Source: Burkholderiales bacterium
GTDB taxonomy: Bacteria; Pseudomonadota; Gammaproteobacteria; Burkholderiales; SG8-39
Assembly (NCBI GenBank): GCA_027493935.1
Contig: JAOSJV010000001.1
Location: 2,441,157-2,505,156, forward strand
Length of the DNA: 64,000 nt
Direction: 5' to 3'
In this document: piece after piece, positions 36,309 through 45,045 of the stretch
Layout: each line of letters begins with the position of its first letter
Position numbering within the stretch: position 1 is the stretch's first letter
Translations under genes and position numbers: made by a program
The notes under the pieces: generated by a model
Databases searched by the model: none
Seen by the model: only the letters and a program-made list of their open reading frames with translations
What the model was told of the DNA's origin: nothing

Positions 36309-36668
36309 TTACTCGCGGATGCGAACACGAGTCTCCTCGACGATCCAGAGGCGCCTGTCGGTCGGCTCTTTGGCGGAAAGAGCGACTGCGCCTCTTAGCA
36401 CGGCAAGGATGTTTTCGATGCTCTGCGTCGCGGGTCGGAGAACCCAGATCCCGCGGTGGCTCGACGGCGGATAACCTCGAATGTCCGCAATGTCGAGATT
36501 GAGAGTGACGAGAATCCGATCTTCGTTCAGACAAGCCTCAAGAACCCTGGCGTCCGGACCGCCGCCGAGGCGCTCGTGACTCACCGAATGCGCGTCGTGG
36601 CCCGCGTCGGCTAGAAATACCCGCGCCTCGCGCGGTAGGGTTTCGTCGAGCTTGAAGCGTGCCGACAT
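36309..36668 (-). CDS. DUF5615 PIN-like toxin-type protein
   Basis: 119 residues, a close paralogue of 30797: FKLDENLPREARVFL with SVSHERLGGGPDARVL, then NEDRILVTLNLDIAD and HRGIWVLRP. The acidic PIN-like positions are retained. It follows its DUF433 partner by nine bases, an intact two-gene cassette. Confidence 0.8.
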   Translation of the reverse strand: MSARFKLDETLPREARVFLADAGHDAHSVSHERLGGGPDARVLEACLNEDRILVTLNLDIADIRGYPPSSHRGIWVLRPATQSIENILAVLRGAVALSAKEPTDRRLWIVEETRVRIRE

Positions 36669-36677
36669 CCTCCACAG

Positions 36678-36905
36678 CTACGCAGGAATTGGCACTACAC
36701 GCTCGCGCGCCAGGTCGGCAGCGTAGGCAATGGCAGCAGGGATGTGCTCAAGCTTGAGCGACGGATGTTGTTCAAGTATGCGCTCAGCCGTTTCACCGGC
36801 CGCTAGGTTATCTAAGACCGCCGAGACGGGCACTCGGGTCCCCCTAAAGCACACAGCGCCATGCATGACCTTCGGGTCAGCGGTTATGTAGGGCTTCCAG
36901 TCCAT
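36678..36905 (-). CDS. DUF433 antitoxin-type protein
   Basis: 75 residues: MDWKPYITADPKVMHGAVCF, RGTRVPVSAVLDNLAAGET and AAIAYAADLARERVVPIPA. This is the standard DUF433 helix-turn-helix-like fold that accompanies DUF5615 proteins. ATG 36905 is chosen over longer frames because the family starts here. It is first in the cassette, upstream of the toxin-type gene. Confidence 0.85.
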   Translation of the reverse strand: MDWKPYITADPKVMHGAVCFRGTRVPVSAVLDNLAAGETAERILEQHPSLKLEHIPAAIAYAADLARERVVPIPA

Positions 36906-36956
36906 CAATGGCCTCCACGGAATCGAGCCTACTGTAGCACTGCCCTCCCTGCCGTA

Positions 36957-37020
36957 CCCAACGCTCGGCTTCAGGCGCGCGCCGCCTGCGGCGCGTCGCC
37001 CTGAAAGCCGCTGTTCGGTG
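36957..37020 (-). repeat. attC site
   Basis: ACCCAAC at 36957-36963 and GTTCGGT at 37014-37020 with a strong inner palindrome (GGCGCGCGCCGCC / GGCGCGTCGCC). Confidence 0.7.
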
Positions 37021-37071
37021 GCACACGCCCTCAAAGGGCGCTGCTACGAGTGGCTGGTATCGGCCAGTCAT

Positions 37072-37920
37072 TCAGAACAGCCGCCCAGGTCGCTTGAGTT
37101 CCTCGATAATCCATCCAACATTGCGGTTCGGAGGATCAGGACCGAGGAAGTTGCTACTTAGAATGACGATGACTCGCCCGTTAGCCGTGCTCATCGAGAA
37201 CGCCGGCGTCATGTGTGGCGTCCCGATCAGAATGACGAGATTTTCGAAGCCTTTCGAGGCCGGAACATTCAGGCGGCAAGCCTGAGCTTCTGTTCGGTCC
37301 ATGTCGTAGTCCATACACCCGACTATCGCAACATCGCCGATCGAGGCGCTGCCATCGACCCGCATGAGGATCAACGAATTACCTGCCGGAACTGCTACGG
37401 GGCCGGACACGGGCGCCTCCATTCGGATCAACTGATACCCGTTCGCAATGAGGGCGCGCTGCAGAAGAGTTCCTGGCGGCGGCAAGTATACCCAGGCGAG
37501 CAGGAACGTCTGCGCAGCAACACCGACAGCCGCGAAGGGGATAACCCATCGGCGATCCAAACCAACGTCTCGAGGCACGTCTCCAAATCGGTTGGCACCA
37601 TCCGTGCCCGGAAGAAACCAAACCTCGACCAACAGCCAAATCGGACCCACGACCGGAACCAGGAACACCAGTAAGAACCACGCCGACCGAGCACGATCGT
37701 GAAGCCGCTTCACTGGGACGGCAAGAATCGGCCATAGGCCGAAGAGAGTCAAAGCGAGGGAGGCCACGCCTTGAGCGCCAGTCAATTTGTATTCGAGCGC
37801 CAGGACGGAATTGACGATCAAGCCGTAGGCCAAGAGGAGAGGAAACGCTCGCGTCCAATAGGCCGCTCGGTTGATCCGACCTGCGAAGGAAAATAACAGT
37901 GTTCGAAGCGAATAGATCAT
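37072..37920 (-). CDS. DUF805 family membrane protein with extra C-terminal domain
   Basis: 282 residues. The first 125 match DUF805: LFSFAGRINRAAYWTRAFPL, several membrane segments, VKRLHDRARSAWF and FLPGTDGANRFGDVP. A further membrane segment (AAVGVAAQTFLLAWVYL) leads into a 120-residue soluble domain (RMEAPVSGPVAVPAGNSLIL, CMDYDMDRTEAQACRLNVPA) that I do not recognise. It is probably a membrane-anchored sensor or envelope protein. Single-gene cassette. Confidence 0.65.
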   Translation of the reverse strand: MIYSLRTLLFSFAGRINRAAYWTRAFPLLLAYGLIVNSVLALEYKLTGAQGVASLALTLFGLWPILAVPVKRLHDRARSAWFLLVFLVPVVGPIWLLVEVWFLPGTDGANRFGDVPRDVGLDRRWVIPFAAVGVAAQTFLLAWVYLPPPGTLLQRALIANGYQLIRMEAPVSGPVAVPAGNSLILMRVDGSASIGDVAIVGCMDYDMDRTEAQACRLNVPASKGFENLVILIGTPHMTPAFSMSTANGRVIVILSSNFLGPDPPNRNVGWIIEELKRPGRLF

Positions 37921-38046
37921 TGTCGCAATCTAGGACTGCACAGCTCGATGCAACGCCCAGTACGGATCACCCTTGGTGCAGAGACGGCGCGGCGGCTCAT
38001 ATGGCTCGGCAAAAGCGGCGATTCAGCGTAGAGCCTTCATCGTGCC

Positions 38047-38128
38047 ACCGAACGACAGCGCTCAGCGGGCGCAAAACAGCGGCGCGCAGCGACGCTGTTG
38101 AACGCTCCGCTGCAGCGCAGGGTTCGGC
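38047..38128 (-). repeat. attC site
   Basis: ACCGAAC at 38047-38053 and GTTCGGC at 38122-38128, complementary core boxes; internal arms GACAGCGCTCAGC and GCTCCGCTGCAGCGC are less regular than in other sites. Confidence 0.5.
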
Positions 38129-38138
38129 GTCTTGCTGC

Positions 38139-38435
38139 TCACGCTGCGAACTTGACCACCCGAAGATTCTTCCGCTGCTTCTGGACCTGCCACAGGTCAT
38201 ATTGCAGTTGATGATTCAACCAACTCTCCGCGGAAGTCCCGAAGGCCAGAGACAGACGGACCGCCATCTCCGGCGAGACGCTAGCGCGTCCGTTCAGGAT
38301 GGCGGATAGGGTCTTCCGGCTCACGCCCAACCCCTCCGCCGCTTCCGTAACCGTTAGTCCCAGTGGCTCAAGGCACAACTGCCTGACGATCTCGCCGGGG
38401 TGCGGCGGATTGTGCATTCGAAGTGGTGCATTCAT
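38139..38435 (-). CDS. higA: HigA-type antitoxin
   Basis: 98 residues starting [20 protein letters not shown], the usual HigA opening. An XRE helix-turn-helix follows ([40 protein letters not shown]). Its ATG overlaps the stop of higB by four bases. The toxin gene upstream is cut by an IS1634-like element, so the antitoxin now lacks an active toxin and its normal promoter. Confidence 0.9.
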   Translation of the reverse strand: MNAPLRMHNPPHPGEIVRQLCLEPLGLTVTEAAEGLGVSRKTLSAILNGRASVSPEMAVRLSLAFGTSAESWLNHQLQYDLWQVQKQRKNLRVVKFAA

Positions 38436-38530
38436 GCTCTGTGGTAATCCTCGTAATCGACGCCAACAGCGTCTTTCCCGTCGAACGAGAAGGTCATTCT
38501 CCAATTGCCACTGACCGTGACCGACCATGT
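38432..38530 (-). pseudogene. higB: higB toxin, 3' part (interrupted by IS)
   Basis: Encodes the end of Hig[21 protein letters not shown] then [12 protein letters not shown]. The 5' part is at 40774-40966. Removing the element and one copy of the seven-base duplication ACCATGT gives an unbroken 94-residue toxin. Interruption is between the GDRKG and SVTVSGNWR segments, before the conserved C-terminal strands, so the toxin is inactivated. Confidence 0.85.
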
Positions 38531-38589
38531 CTTACATTCCGCACATCGCCGGACGCATTTGTCCGTAATTTCCGGAGCGCGCACCCGGT

Positions 38590-38962
38590 TCAGTGATCGC
38601 GAGGTGCTTCGGCCTCGATGAGGCGCTCGGTTTCTGTCTCCCAGTCGCGCAGCAGCTTCTTCACCTTGCGGTAGTTGTCGATGGCACGGCGCATGAGCTG
38701 CGCCTGCTCGGCAGAGAGCCGGCGACGTACGAGCTTGCCGCCCTGCATGTGCCCCCCAGTCGTAGTACGGTCCGTGGCGGGCGGCGGGATCCTCGGCGCA
38801 GCGGCAGCCGGGTTTGCCGCATCGGCTCAGGTGCTCGTAGAGCGTGCCCGAGCACAGGTAGTCGGTCTGTCCGATGGCGGTGCGGATCTTCTCGATGCGT
38901 TGACGTGATAGCCGCGCCTGCGTGGCGAGGTTGCGTTTTGGCGTGGTGCTTGACTTGGCCAT
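38590..38962 (-). CDS. IS-borne accessory protein (DUF6788-like), copy 1, frame broken by one base
   Basis: Divergent from the transposase. MAKSSTTPKRNLATQARLSR is followed by a Cys-rich motif CGKPGCRCAEDP and PYYDWG; after the six-C run at 38752-38757 the frame is lost. Copy 2 has five C and an intact 123-residue protein. Similar small Cys-containing proteins accompany transposases in several IS families; function unknown. Confidence 0.65.
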
Positions 38963-40705
38963 ATCTGTTGGTAATACTATCGGCAGATTGTACCGACCGC
39001 AACCCCGCCCACCGGAACGCTTCGCTCTGCTGAGCGAACGACTGGGACCGTTACCCCTGGTCAACCACTTCCTCGAGCGCATGGGCCTGCCGGCCCTGCT
39101 TGAGAAGTACGTCCCCACCGCCGATCGGCGCAGTGCCGTCACCCACGCCCAGGCGCTCGGCGTGCTGCTGCGCTCGATCCTCGTGGAGCGCGAGCCGGTC
39201 TACCGCCAGCACGAGACCGTGCACGGGTTCGCGCCAGGGATGTTCGGCATCGACGCCGCGCAGATGCAGCGCCTGTCCGACGACCGCATCGGGCGCGCCC
39301 TGGACCGGCTCTTCGATGCCGACCGCGGCGCACTGCTCACCGCGGTCGTGATCGCCGTCGGCCAGCGCTTCGGCGTGGCCTTCGATCGGCTGCACAACGA
39401 CTCGACCTCGATCGCGCTGTCCGGCCAGTACCGGGCCGCCAGCGGACGGGCGCTGCGTGCGCGCACGGCACCGGTGATCACCTTCGGCTTCAGCAAGGAT
39501 CACCGCCCGGATCTGAAGCAGCTGCTGTTCATCCTCAGCGTCACCGCCGACGGGGGTGCCGGCCTCGTTTCGCTGCGCCGACGGCAACACCAGCGACTCG
39601 GTCACCCACGTCCAGAGCTGGGAGGCGCTGCGCGCGGTGGCCGGCCGCGCCGACTTCCTGTACGTCGCCGACTCCAAGCTGTGCTCCTACGAGAACATGC
39701 GGCACATCCACGCCGCGGGCGGGCGCTTCGTCACCGTGATGCCCCCGCAGCCGCCAGGAGGACGCGCGCTTTCGCAAGTGGATCCAGACCCACGATCCGG
39801 CGTGGGAGCTCGTCTGGGAGCGACCCAATGCCCGGCATGCCGATGGCCCGAGGGACTGCTGGTACGTCTATCGTCAACCGTTACCCTCGATGGAGGTCTG
39901 GCCCATCACCTGGGTGTGGAGCACGCTGCTCACGCTGCACCAGCGCGCCCGGCGCGATCGCCGGCTGGCCGGCGCCACCGAGGCGCTCGAGCAGTTGCAC
40001 CGGCGCCTGGCGGGGGCGCGAGCGCGGCTGCGCGGCGCCGCCGAGATCGACCGGCGCGTGGCCGAGATCCTCGAGCAGTACCGGGTCGCCAGCTACTTGA
40101 AGGTCAAACGCGTAGTGCGCGAGGAGCACAGCTTCAAGCAGCTGCGCCGCGGCCGCCCCGGCCCCGACACCGCCTACCGCAAGATCACCCGTCGGCGTTT
40201 CGACATCGAGTGGTCGATCGACGCCGCAGCGGTGGCCTACGACGAGAAGAGCGACGGCATGTATCCGTTGCTCAGCAACGACCGGACCCTCACCCCCGTG
40301 CAGGTGCTCGAAGCCCACAAGGGCCAGCCCACCATCGAGAAGCGATTCGAGCAGGTCAAGACCGTGCATGAGATCGCCCCGGTGTACCTGAAGAACGAGG
40401 GCCGCATCGAGGCGCTGTTCACGCTGTACTTCCTGGCCCTGCTCGTGCAGGCGCTCATCGAGCGCGAGCTACGTCTGGCGATGCAGCGCGAGGCCATCGA
40501 CGAGTTGCCGCTCTACCCCGAGCAGCGCCAGTGCCGTCGGCCCACCACCGAGCAGGTGCTGCGCCTGTTCAGCCTCGCGCAGCGCCACCGCCTGTTGCAC
40601 GAGGGCCAGACCGTGCAGACCTTCGATGCCGACCTCACCGACCTCCAGCGCCAGATCCTCGCCCTGATCGCCGTCCCCGCACACGCCTACCGCGTCAGCG
40701 CCTGA
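38922..40705 (+). CDS. IS1634-family transposase, copy 1, two frame slips
   Basis: Same protein as the intact 593-residue transposase of copy 2, but the frame slips at 39552-39556 (five G versus four) and again at 39742-39746 (five C versus four), leaving the C-terminal third in a third frame. The remaining residues agree with copy 2. Either a decayed copy or sequence error; the comparison favours error. Confidence 0.7.
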
Positions 40706-40773
40706 TCCCCAGCGCTTCGGCGTCGCCTCAGGAAATTCGCTGCAAATGCGTCCGCCGATGTGCGGAATGTAAG

Positions 40774-40966
40774 ACCATGTACCTTTCCGGTCGCCCTTCA
40801 GTTCGTGCAACCTTAGTCCGGGAAGCGCCATATCGCCCGGAGCCACCGCAGCGTGGAGCTGGGCCAGGATGAGGCGTAGTCTGTCCGCCTGCTCCGGCCT
40901 GATACCGCTCTTCGACCCCGAAAGGAAGAAGCGCTCCAGTCCTTTGTGCTTGAAGCTCCGGATCAC
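40774..40966 (-). pseudogene. higB: higB toxin, 5' part
   Basis: Start of HigB: MIRSFKHKGLERFFLSGSKS, then LRLILAQLHAAVAPGDMALP and LHELKGDRKGTW, where the IS1634-like copy 1 enters. It matches the RelE-fold HigB opening. See 38432 for the rest of the gene. Confidence 0.85.
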
Positions 40967-41004
40967 GTGGCCAGTGTAACCCTAACGGTTACACCGATCA
41001 AGAC

Positions 41005-41125
41005 GCCGAACGCCGGCGTTGAGCGGCGCGCTGCCAGGGACGCGCCAACCAATGGCGCAACAACCAAGAAACGATAGCGCTGAACGAAGCCCGCTGGCGG
41101 CGCGTCCGCTCGAACGCAGGGTTAG
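41005..41125 (-). repeat. attC site
   Basis: GCCGAAC box near 41005 and GTTAGAC at 41119-41125, with outer arms CGTTGAGCGG and CCGCTCGAACG; about 120 bases, one of the longer sites. Confidence 0.65.
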
Positions 41126-41442
41126 ACCCCGACGTAGGTGACCACACCCAGCTTTGCTGTCGCAATGGACGCAACCAGTTCTGGGACCAGCGGTTGCAAA
41201 TCGGAGAGGCGATTCGTTTTGGCACGCAGTACGATAACCGCGATGGCGAAGGCGGGAAGGTTCTGTTGAAAGGACAAATTCCGGTCAACGGTGACGAACA
41301 CGTCGAATTCCTTCTCGGCCAGCGCCAGCAACTCGCCGTTGCTTATCGTCGACCAGCCCATCTGACGCGCCGTCCTGACCTCGTGGCCGACGATCTCGCG
41401 CGAGAGACGCCAATCAACGCACTCGTCAACGAGTACCTTCAC
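41122..41442 (-). CDS. DUF5615-like PIN-fold protein
   Basis: 106 residues: MKVLVDECVDWRLSREIVGH, EKEFDVFVTVDRNLSFQQNL and AIAVIVLRAKTNRLSDLQPL. Acidic residues in LVDECVD and TVDRNL match the PIN-like active site. Its start overlaps the DUF433 gene stop by four bases. The stop lies in the attC core box. It is a divergent relative of the 30797/36309 type. Confidence 0.8.
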   Translation of the reverse strand: MKVLVDECVDWRLSREIVGHEVRTARQMGWSTISNGELLALAEKEFDVFVTVDRNLSFQQNLPAFAIAVIVLRAKTNRLSDLQPLVPELVASIATAKLGVVTYVGV

Positions 41443-41651
41443 GAGGCAGTTGCGACGAGGCGGTCCTTCGCTTGCTCGAGAAACGCGATGACCTGCTCGC
41501 GACTGACCGAGGGAAAGCCGGCCAGAAACTCATCGATAGAGTCGCCAGCCTCCAGATAGTCAAGGAGCGTCTGAACGGGCACCCGGGTACCAGCAAACAC
41601 GGGAGTCCCACCCATCACATCAGGGCTGCAGGAGATTACCGGCTTTGTCAT
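41439..41651 (-). CDS. DUF433 antitoxin-type protein
   Basis: 70 residues from ATG 41651: TKPVISCSPDVMGGTPVFAG, TRVPVQTLLDYLEAGDSIDE and FLEQAKDRLVATAS. Typical DUF433. Coupled to the DUF5615-like gene by a four-base overlap, giving a compact toxin-antitoxin-type cassette. Confidence 0.85.
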   Translation of the reverse strand: MTKPVISCSPDVMGGTPVFAGTRVPVQTLLDYLEAGDSIDEFLAGFPSVSREQVIAFLEQAKDRLVATAS

Positions 41652-41693
41652 GGTGTCAGCGTACTCCCAACTCTGCGGCCCCTGCAACTCGGG

Positions 41694-41752
41694 GTCTAAC
41701 GTCGCCCATCAGCGGCCCGCTGTGGCGGGTCCGCTGCATGGGCTTGTTGGCA
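41694..41752 (-). repeat. attC site (59 bases)
   Basis: GTCTAAC at 41694-41700 and GTTGGCA at 41746-41752; arms GCCCATCAGCGG / CCGCTGCATGGGC and inner GCCCGC/GCGGGT. A classic 59-base-element layout. Confidence 0.85.
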
Positions 41753-41756
41753 GGCA

Positions 41757-42308
41757 TCATTCCTGCCAATGCCGAGGGTGATCTAACGTCTCCGCGCATT
41801 GAATCCGTCCCTGCGCGCCTCCAAGGATGCCCGCTTTCAGTTCTTGAACCATCCACGCATCCGCGTGCTCGATCGGTATTGCATAAGGTGCTTCATAACC
41901 AAGCACCCCCGCTGGCCTGAACCCGAACTTTCGATAGTAACTGGGATGGCCAAGCACAAAGACCAACTCGACTCCCGAAGCCGCAAGTTCCTTCAGCCCC
42001 TCTTTGATCAATAAACCGCCAATACCTCCGCCCTGATGGTCTTTCGCGACTGCTAGCGGCGCCAAGATCTGTGCGGAAACGGAGTAGCGACCGGATTGAA
42101 TCCGTACTGAGGTGAATAGAATGTGCCCAACGACTCGTTCGCCGATTTCCGCGACCAAAGAGAACAAAGGCATCGCGGTCTTGTCATCGAGCAGTCCACT
42201 GACTAGCTGGGCGATTTCCGAGCCCTGCGTCTCTCCGAACGCGTTCTCATGGACGCCGATGATAGCGGCGCGGTCTGCATCTGTTGCGGACCTGATCCTC
42301 ACCGCCAC
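41757..42308 (-). CDS. GNAT family N-acetyltransferase
   Basis: 183 residues with motif A as LAVAKDHQGGGIGGLLIKEG and the YYRKFGFRPAG segment common in YhbS-like acetyltransferases; the N-terminus IRSATDADRAAIIGVHENAF is normal. Single-gene cassette, complete. Acetyl acceptor unknown; acetyltransferases are frequent integron cargo, some giving drug resistance, but nothing here identifies such a role. Confidence 0.85.
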   Translation of the reverse strand: MAVRIRSATDADRAAIIGVHENAFGETQGSEIAQLVSGLLDDKTAMPLFSLVAEIGERVVGHILFTSVRIQSGRYSVSAQILAPLAVAKDHQGGGIGGLLIKEGLKELAASGVELVFVLGHPSYYRKFGFRPAGVLGYEAPYAIPIEHADAWMVQELKAGILGGAQGRIQCAETLDHPRHWQE

Positions 42309-42325
42309 CTGATTCTCACGATGCC

Positions 42326-42445
42326 TGCCAACGCGGTGCTAACCGGCGCGCCGCCCGTCGACCCCCGAGACAGCACGGCGACCGAAGAACGACGGAAACA
42401 AACGAAGTCCGCTGGCGGCGCGTCCGGTTGAGCTCAGGGTTGGGC
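42326..42445 (-). repeat. attC site (long form)
   Basis: TGCCAAC at 42326-42332 and GTTGGGC at 42439-42445; inner arms CTAACCGGCGCGCCGCC and GGCGGCGCGTCCGGTTGAG. Same family as 44896 and the split site at 46192-47414. Confidence 0.85.
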
Positions 42446-42792
42446 CGCGGACTACGCGAAAACGGAAACGCCTGACGTAGCGAAGACCGACGCAGGACTA
42501 AAAACTGTGCCTCCATGAACGACTCGCCCAGCACCGTGACGGCGACCACCGACAGCCTTGGCCGAAGCTGCGCGCAGCGCGCCGACACTGAACGAAGGCT
42601 CGGCACCTGAAATCCCCTGCCCTCGCCGAAGACGCCAGCATTGTTAGGCGGCACGAGCTTCGAGGAGGCAAGGTGAACGCGGGTCGAGACGGCACCGGCG
42701 CCGCGATAACCGCGCGCTGCGCCCTCAGCGCTACACGAGCGCTCGGGAGGGCACTGCCTCACGGCACTTTGATTCATGACGACTGACCCGAC
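42446..42792 (-). other. Cassette with no convincing gene
   Basis: 347 bases between two attC sites. The only long minus-strand frame (from about 42774) starts MNQSAVRQCPPERS and reads through the following attC, and no family is recognisable. A core-box-like GTTAGGC at about 42645 may mark a degenerate extra attC, splitting this into two tiny cassettes. It could be a non-coding or promoter cassette. Confidence 0.4.
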
Positions 42793-42894
42793 GCCCAACG
42801 CTCGCGCTGAGCCGCCGCCGAGGAGCGAAGCGACGAGGGAACCGCCAGCAAGCGAAGCGCGCTGGCGGCGGTCGGCTCGAGCGCGTGGTTAGAC
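42793..42894 (-). repeat. attC site (102-base family)
   Basis: GCCCAAC at 42793-42799 and GTTAGAC at 42888-42894, with GCTCGCGCTGAGCC / GGCTCGAGCGCGTG arms. Nearly identical to the sites at 45626 and 57798. Confidence 0.9.
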
Positions 42895-43101
42895 CGCGAC
42901 GTCGACGTACTCGACCTTGCTCGAAGGAGAAGGAATGGCCAGCCCATCCTCACGCAAGCCCGAGAGATGAAACTCGATGGCCTCGCGAATAAGCGATTCG
43001 ACCTCAGATTCCGAGTCACCCGTGACCACACAGCCGGGAAGATCGGGCACGTAGGCCGAGAAGTTGCCGTGGGCCTTTTCGATGACAATGGCGTATCGCA
43101 T
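42889..43101 (-). CDS. hicB: HicB-type antitoxin
   Basis: 70 residues: MRYAIVIEKAHGNFSAYVPD, LPGCVVTGDSESEVESLIRE and AIEFHLSGLREDGLAIPSPS. This is the short partially-degenerate RNase-H-like HicB form without an added DNA-binding domain. It follows hicA by nine bases; the stop lies in the attC box. Confidence 0.9.
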   Translation of the reverse strand: MRYAIVIEKAHGNFSAYVPDLPGCVVTGDSESEVESLIREAIEFHLSGLREDGLAIPSPSSKVEYVDVAV

Positions 43102-43110
43102 TTTCGTTCC

Positions 43111-43299
43111 TTACTTCTTGAAACCACCTTGCTTAAGGATACTGTTCAGGGTCCCGGGCGCAAGGTCATCGCTCGGTTTTCCGGCTACTGTGACACGCCC
43201 TAGTTTCGTCGGATGCTTGAACTGACGATGACTCCCGCGGGTTGCGACCAAGAACCACCCGTCGTCTTGCAGCATCCGCAGCACCTCGCTGACCTTCAC
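43111..43299 (-). CDS. hicA: HicA toxin (mRNA interferase)
   Basis: 62 residues with the double-stranded-RNA-binding-like fold: MKVSEVLRMLQDDGWFLVAT, then RGSHRQFKHPTKLGRVTVAG, which contains the catalytic histidine in GSHRQF. A short basic end follows, ILKQGGFKK. It is first in the cassette, upstream of hicB, the usual order. Confidence 0.9.
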   Translation of the reverse strand: MKVSEVLRMLQDDGWFLVATRGSHRQFKHPTKLGRVTVAGKPSDDLAPGTLNSILKQGGFKK

Positions 43300-43339
43300 G
43301 TGCGCAGGATACCAGGAAGGCTTGCGGACACCCTTCGCG

Positions 43340-43435
43340 GTCTAACGCTGCGGTTCAGGGGACGCCGACGAGCGAAGCGAGGAGGGTACCGGCCAGCCTC
43401 GCTGGCCGGCGCTCCCCTGGAACCGCGGGTTAGAG
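43340..43435 (-). repeat. attC site
   Basis: GTCTAAC at 43340-43346 and GTTAGAG at 43429-43435; arms GCTGCGGTTCAGGGGA / TCCCCTGGAACCGCG and an inner GCCAGC palindrome. Confidence 0.85.
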
Positions 43436-43611
43436 CGCGGGGTCATATCTACACGAGAAAGTGGGCAATGAGGCACCGAACGATCCTAGTTGCCTTGAAA
43501 ATCCGTAGAAGATAACGGCGACAAGTACGGCGATGACCAAGGCGGCCATCCAAAGCGGTACTCTGCGACTGCGTTCGAGCCGTTCTCTCAGTGCCCTAGA
43601 TTGATCGATTA
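43430..43611 (-). pseudogene. Coiled-coil/membrane cassette gene, 3' part (cut by IS630)
   Basis: Encodes IDQSRALRERLERSRRVPLW, a membrane segment MAALVIAVLVAVIFYGF, and a short tail ending RYDPAL at a stop in the attC box. The 5' part is 44715-44885. Removing IS630 copy 2 and one TA restores a continuous 116-residue frame (KVAEVEGLIDQSRAL across the join). Confidence 0.75.
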
Positions 43612-44714
43612 ATGGCGCCTGCGTAAATAATGTCCTATACTTCCGGTCGGAGGTGTGCCATGAGACCGACCGGAAGTCCAGAAGAGTTGGAGCGCCGCCG
43701 ACTGCGCGCGCTGGCATTGCTGGACGAAGGGCTGCTTCCTTCGGAAGTTGCGCGGCGAGTAGGTGTGGATCGACGCAGCGTGCGACGCTGGAAGGCAGCG
43801 GCACGCAAGCACGGCGAGGCGGCAGTGCGCGCCCGAGCTGCGCCCGGCCGACCGCCAAAGCTCAAGGCTCATCAGAAGCGTCGTCTCGAGGCGCTGCTGG
43901 TCAAAGGGCCGCTCGCGACCGGTTTTGATACCGATCTTTGGACCTGTCCGCGCGTGACCGAGCTCATCAAGGAGCGGTTCGGCATCAGCTACCACGTCGA
44001 TCATGTCGGGCGATTGCTGCATGACCTGGGCTGGAGTCCGCAGAAGCCGGCGCGGCGCGCCTTGGAACGCGACGAACGTGAGATCCGCCGCTGGGTCCGA
44101 GAGGACTGGCCGCGGGTAAAAAAACGCCTGGCGCCGCGGCGCGGCGATCGTCTTCATAGACGAAACGGGCTTCCTCATGGGCCCGCTGGTGCGCCGCAGT
44201 TGGGCGCCCCGCGGGCACACTCCCGTGCTCATGCAGCGTGGTCGCTCCCGTCGCAAGGTCTCGGTGATCGGCGCTCTGGCGATTTCGCCCCGCCGTCGCC
44301 GTGTGCGCGCCTACTTCAGCCTCCTTGCCGACGCAAGCTTCGATGGCGAGCACATCATCCCGTTTCTGCGGCAGTTGTGCCGCACGCTGCGCATGCCGAT
44401 CGCCCTGGTCTGGGATCGACTGCAAGCTCATGTGGGCGAACCGGTCAAAGGCTGGCTCGAGCAAAACCGCCATCGCGTCCGCGCCGAGTTGCTCCCGCCG
44501 TATGCGCCCGAGCTCAATCCGGTCGAACTGATCTGGGGCCACGCCAAAACGAACGAGCTTGCCAACTTCGCGCCAGTCGAGTTCACGGACTTGGCGATGC
44601 AAGCTCATCTCACCGTCCTTGCCATCGGCGACGACCAGCCGCTACTGAGGTCGTTTCTCCGCCACAGCGATCTCTCTTTTGCCTCAGATAAAACATTACT
44701 TATGCAGCTCGCAT
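43612..44714 (+). mobile_element. IS630-family element, copy 2
   Basis: 1103 bases flanked by TA (43610-43611, 44715-44716), with the same ends as copies 1 and 3. It is inserted within a cassette gene. The slippery tract has seven A at 44117-44123. Confidence 0.9.
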
Positions 44715-44740
44715 TAATCCTTCGACCTCCGCGACCTTAG
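43660..44740 (+). CDS. IS630 transposase (two-frame), copy 2
   Basis: N-terminal HTH frame from ATG 43660 (ribosome site CGGAGG upstream), then the DDE frame from about 44125 (FIDETGF, LVWDRLQAHVG, ELNPVELIW). With seven A the first frame continues into a long Arg-rich tail instead of the DDE frame. The DDE frame leaves the element and stops at 44740 in host DNA. Confidence 0.85.
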
Positions 44741-44885
44741 TGCGAGCTTTTCGGATGGTGGCGCGAAGATGATCTGCCGTCGCCAGTAGATCGGCCCGGA
44801 CCTTAGGATCAGTCTCACGCTCCGCTTGCGCGACAAGCGTGGCAATCAGGGCATCAGCTTCGATCTCTGGAGTCTGAGGCATCAC
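44715..44885 (-). pseudogene. Coiled-coil/membrane cassette gene, 5' part
   Basis: MPQTPEIEADALIATLVAQA, ERETDPKVRADLLATADHLR and KARTKVAEVEGL, a helical probably coiled-coil region, then cut by IS630 copy 2. It continues at 43611. Of the possible starts (GTG 44885, ATG 44882), the ATG is more likely. I do not recognise the family. Confidence 0.7.
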
Positions 44886-44895
44886 AGTGCGCGCG

Positions 44896-45015
44896 CTCTA
44901 ACGCAGTGCTAACCGGCGCGCCGCCCGTCGACCTGTGAGGCGGCGCGGCGACCGGGAGACGGGAAACTCAAACGAAGCTCCCTGGCGGCGCGTCCGGTTG
45001 AGCGCAGGGTTGGGC
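44896..45015 (-). repeat. attC site (long form)
   Basis: CTCTAAC at 44896-44902 and GTTGGGC at 45009-45015, inner arms CTAACCGGCGCGCCGCC and GGCGGCGCGTCCGGTTGAG; same family as 42326. Confidence 0.88.
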
Positions 45016-45045
45016 CTCAGCTGCGTGACCGAGCAGCCGAAATGG

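Larger units (their letters stand above)
38531..40773. mobile_element. IS1634-like element, copy 1
   Basis: 2243 bases with near-perfect 30-base inverted ends beginning CTTACATTCCGCACATCG and a seven-base target duplication ACCATGT (38524-38530, 40774-40780). It carries a transposase on the plus strand and a divergent short gene. Relative to copy 2 it has exactly three extra bases, each in a C/G run (38752-38757, 39552-39556, 39742-39746), plus a few substitutions. Confidence 0.88.

Noticed and set aside
42316..42798. 160-codon minus-strand ORF
   Set aside because: Its last third is attC read-through (NPELNRTRRQR-type tail) and the rest lacks similarity; listed only as an uncertain cassette.
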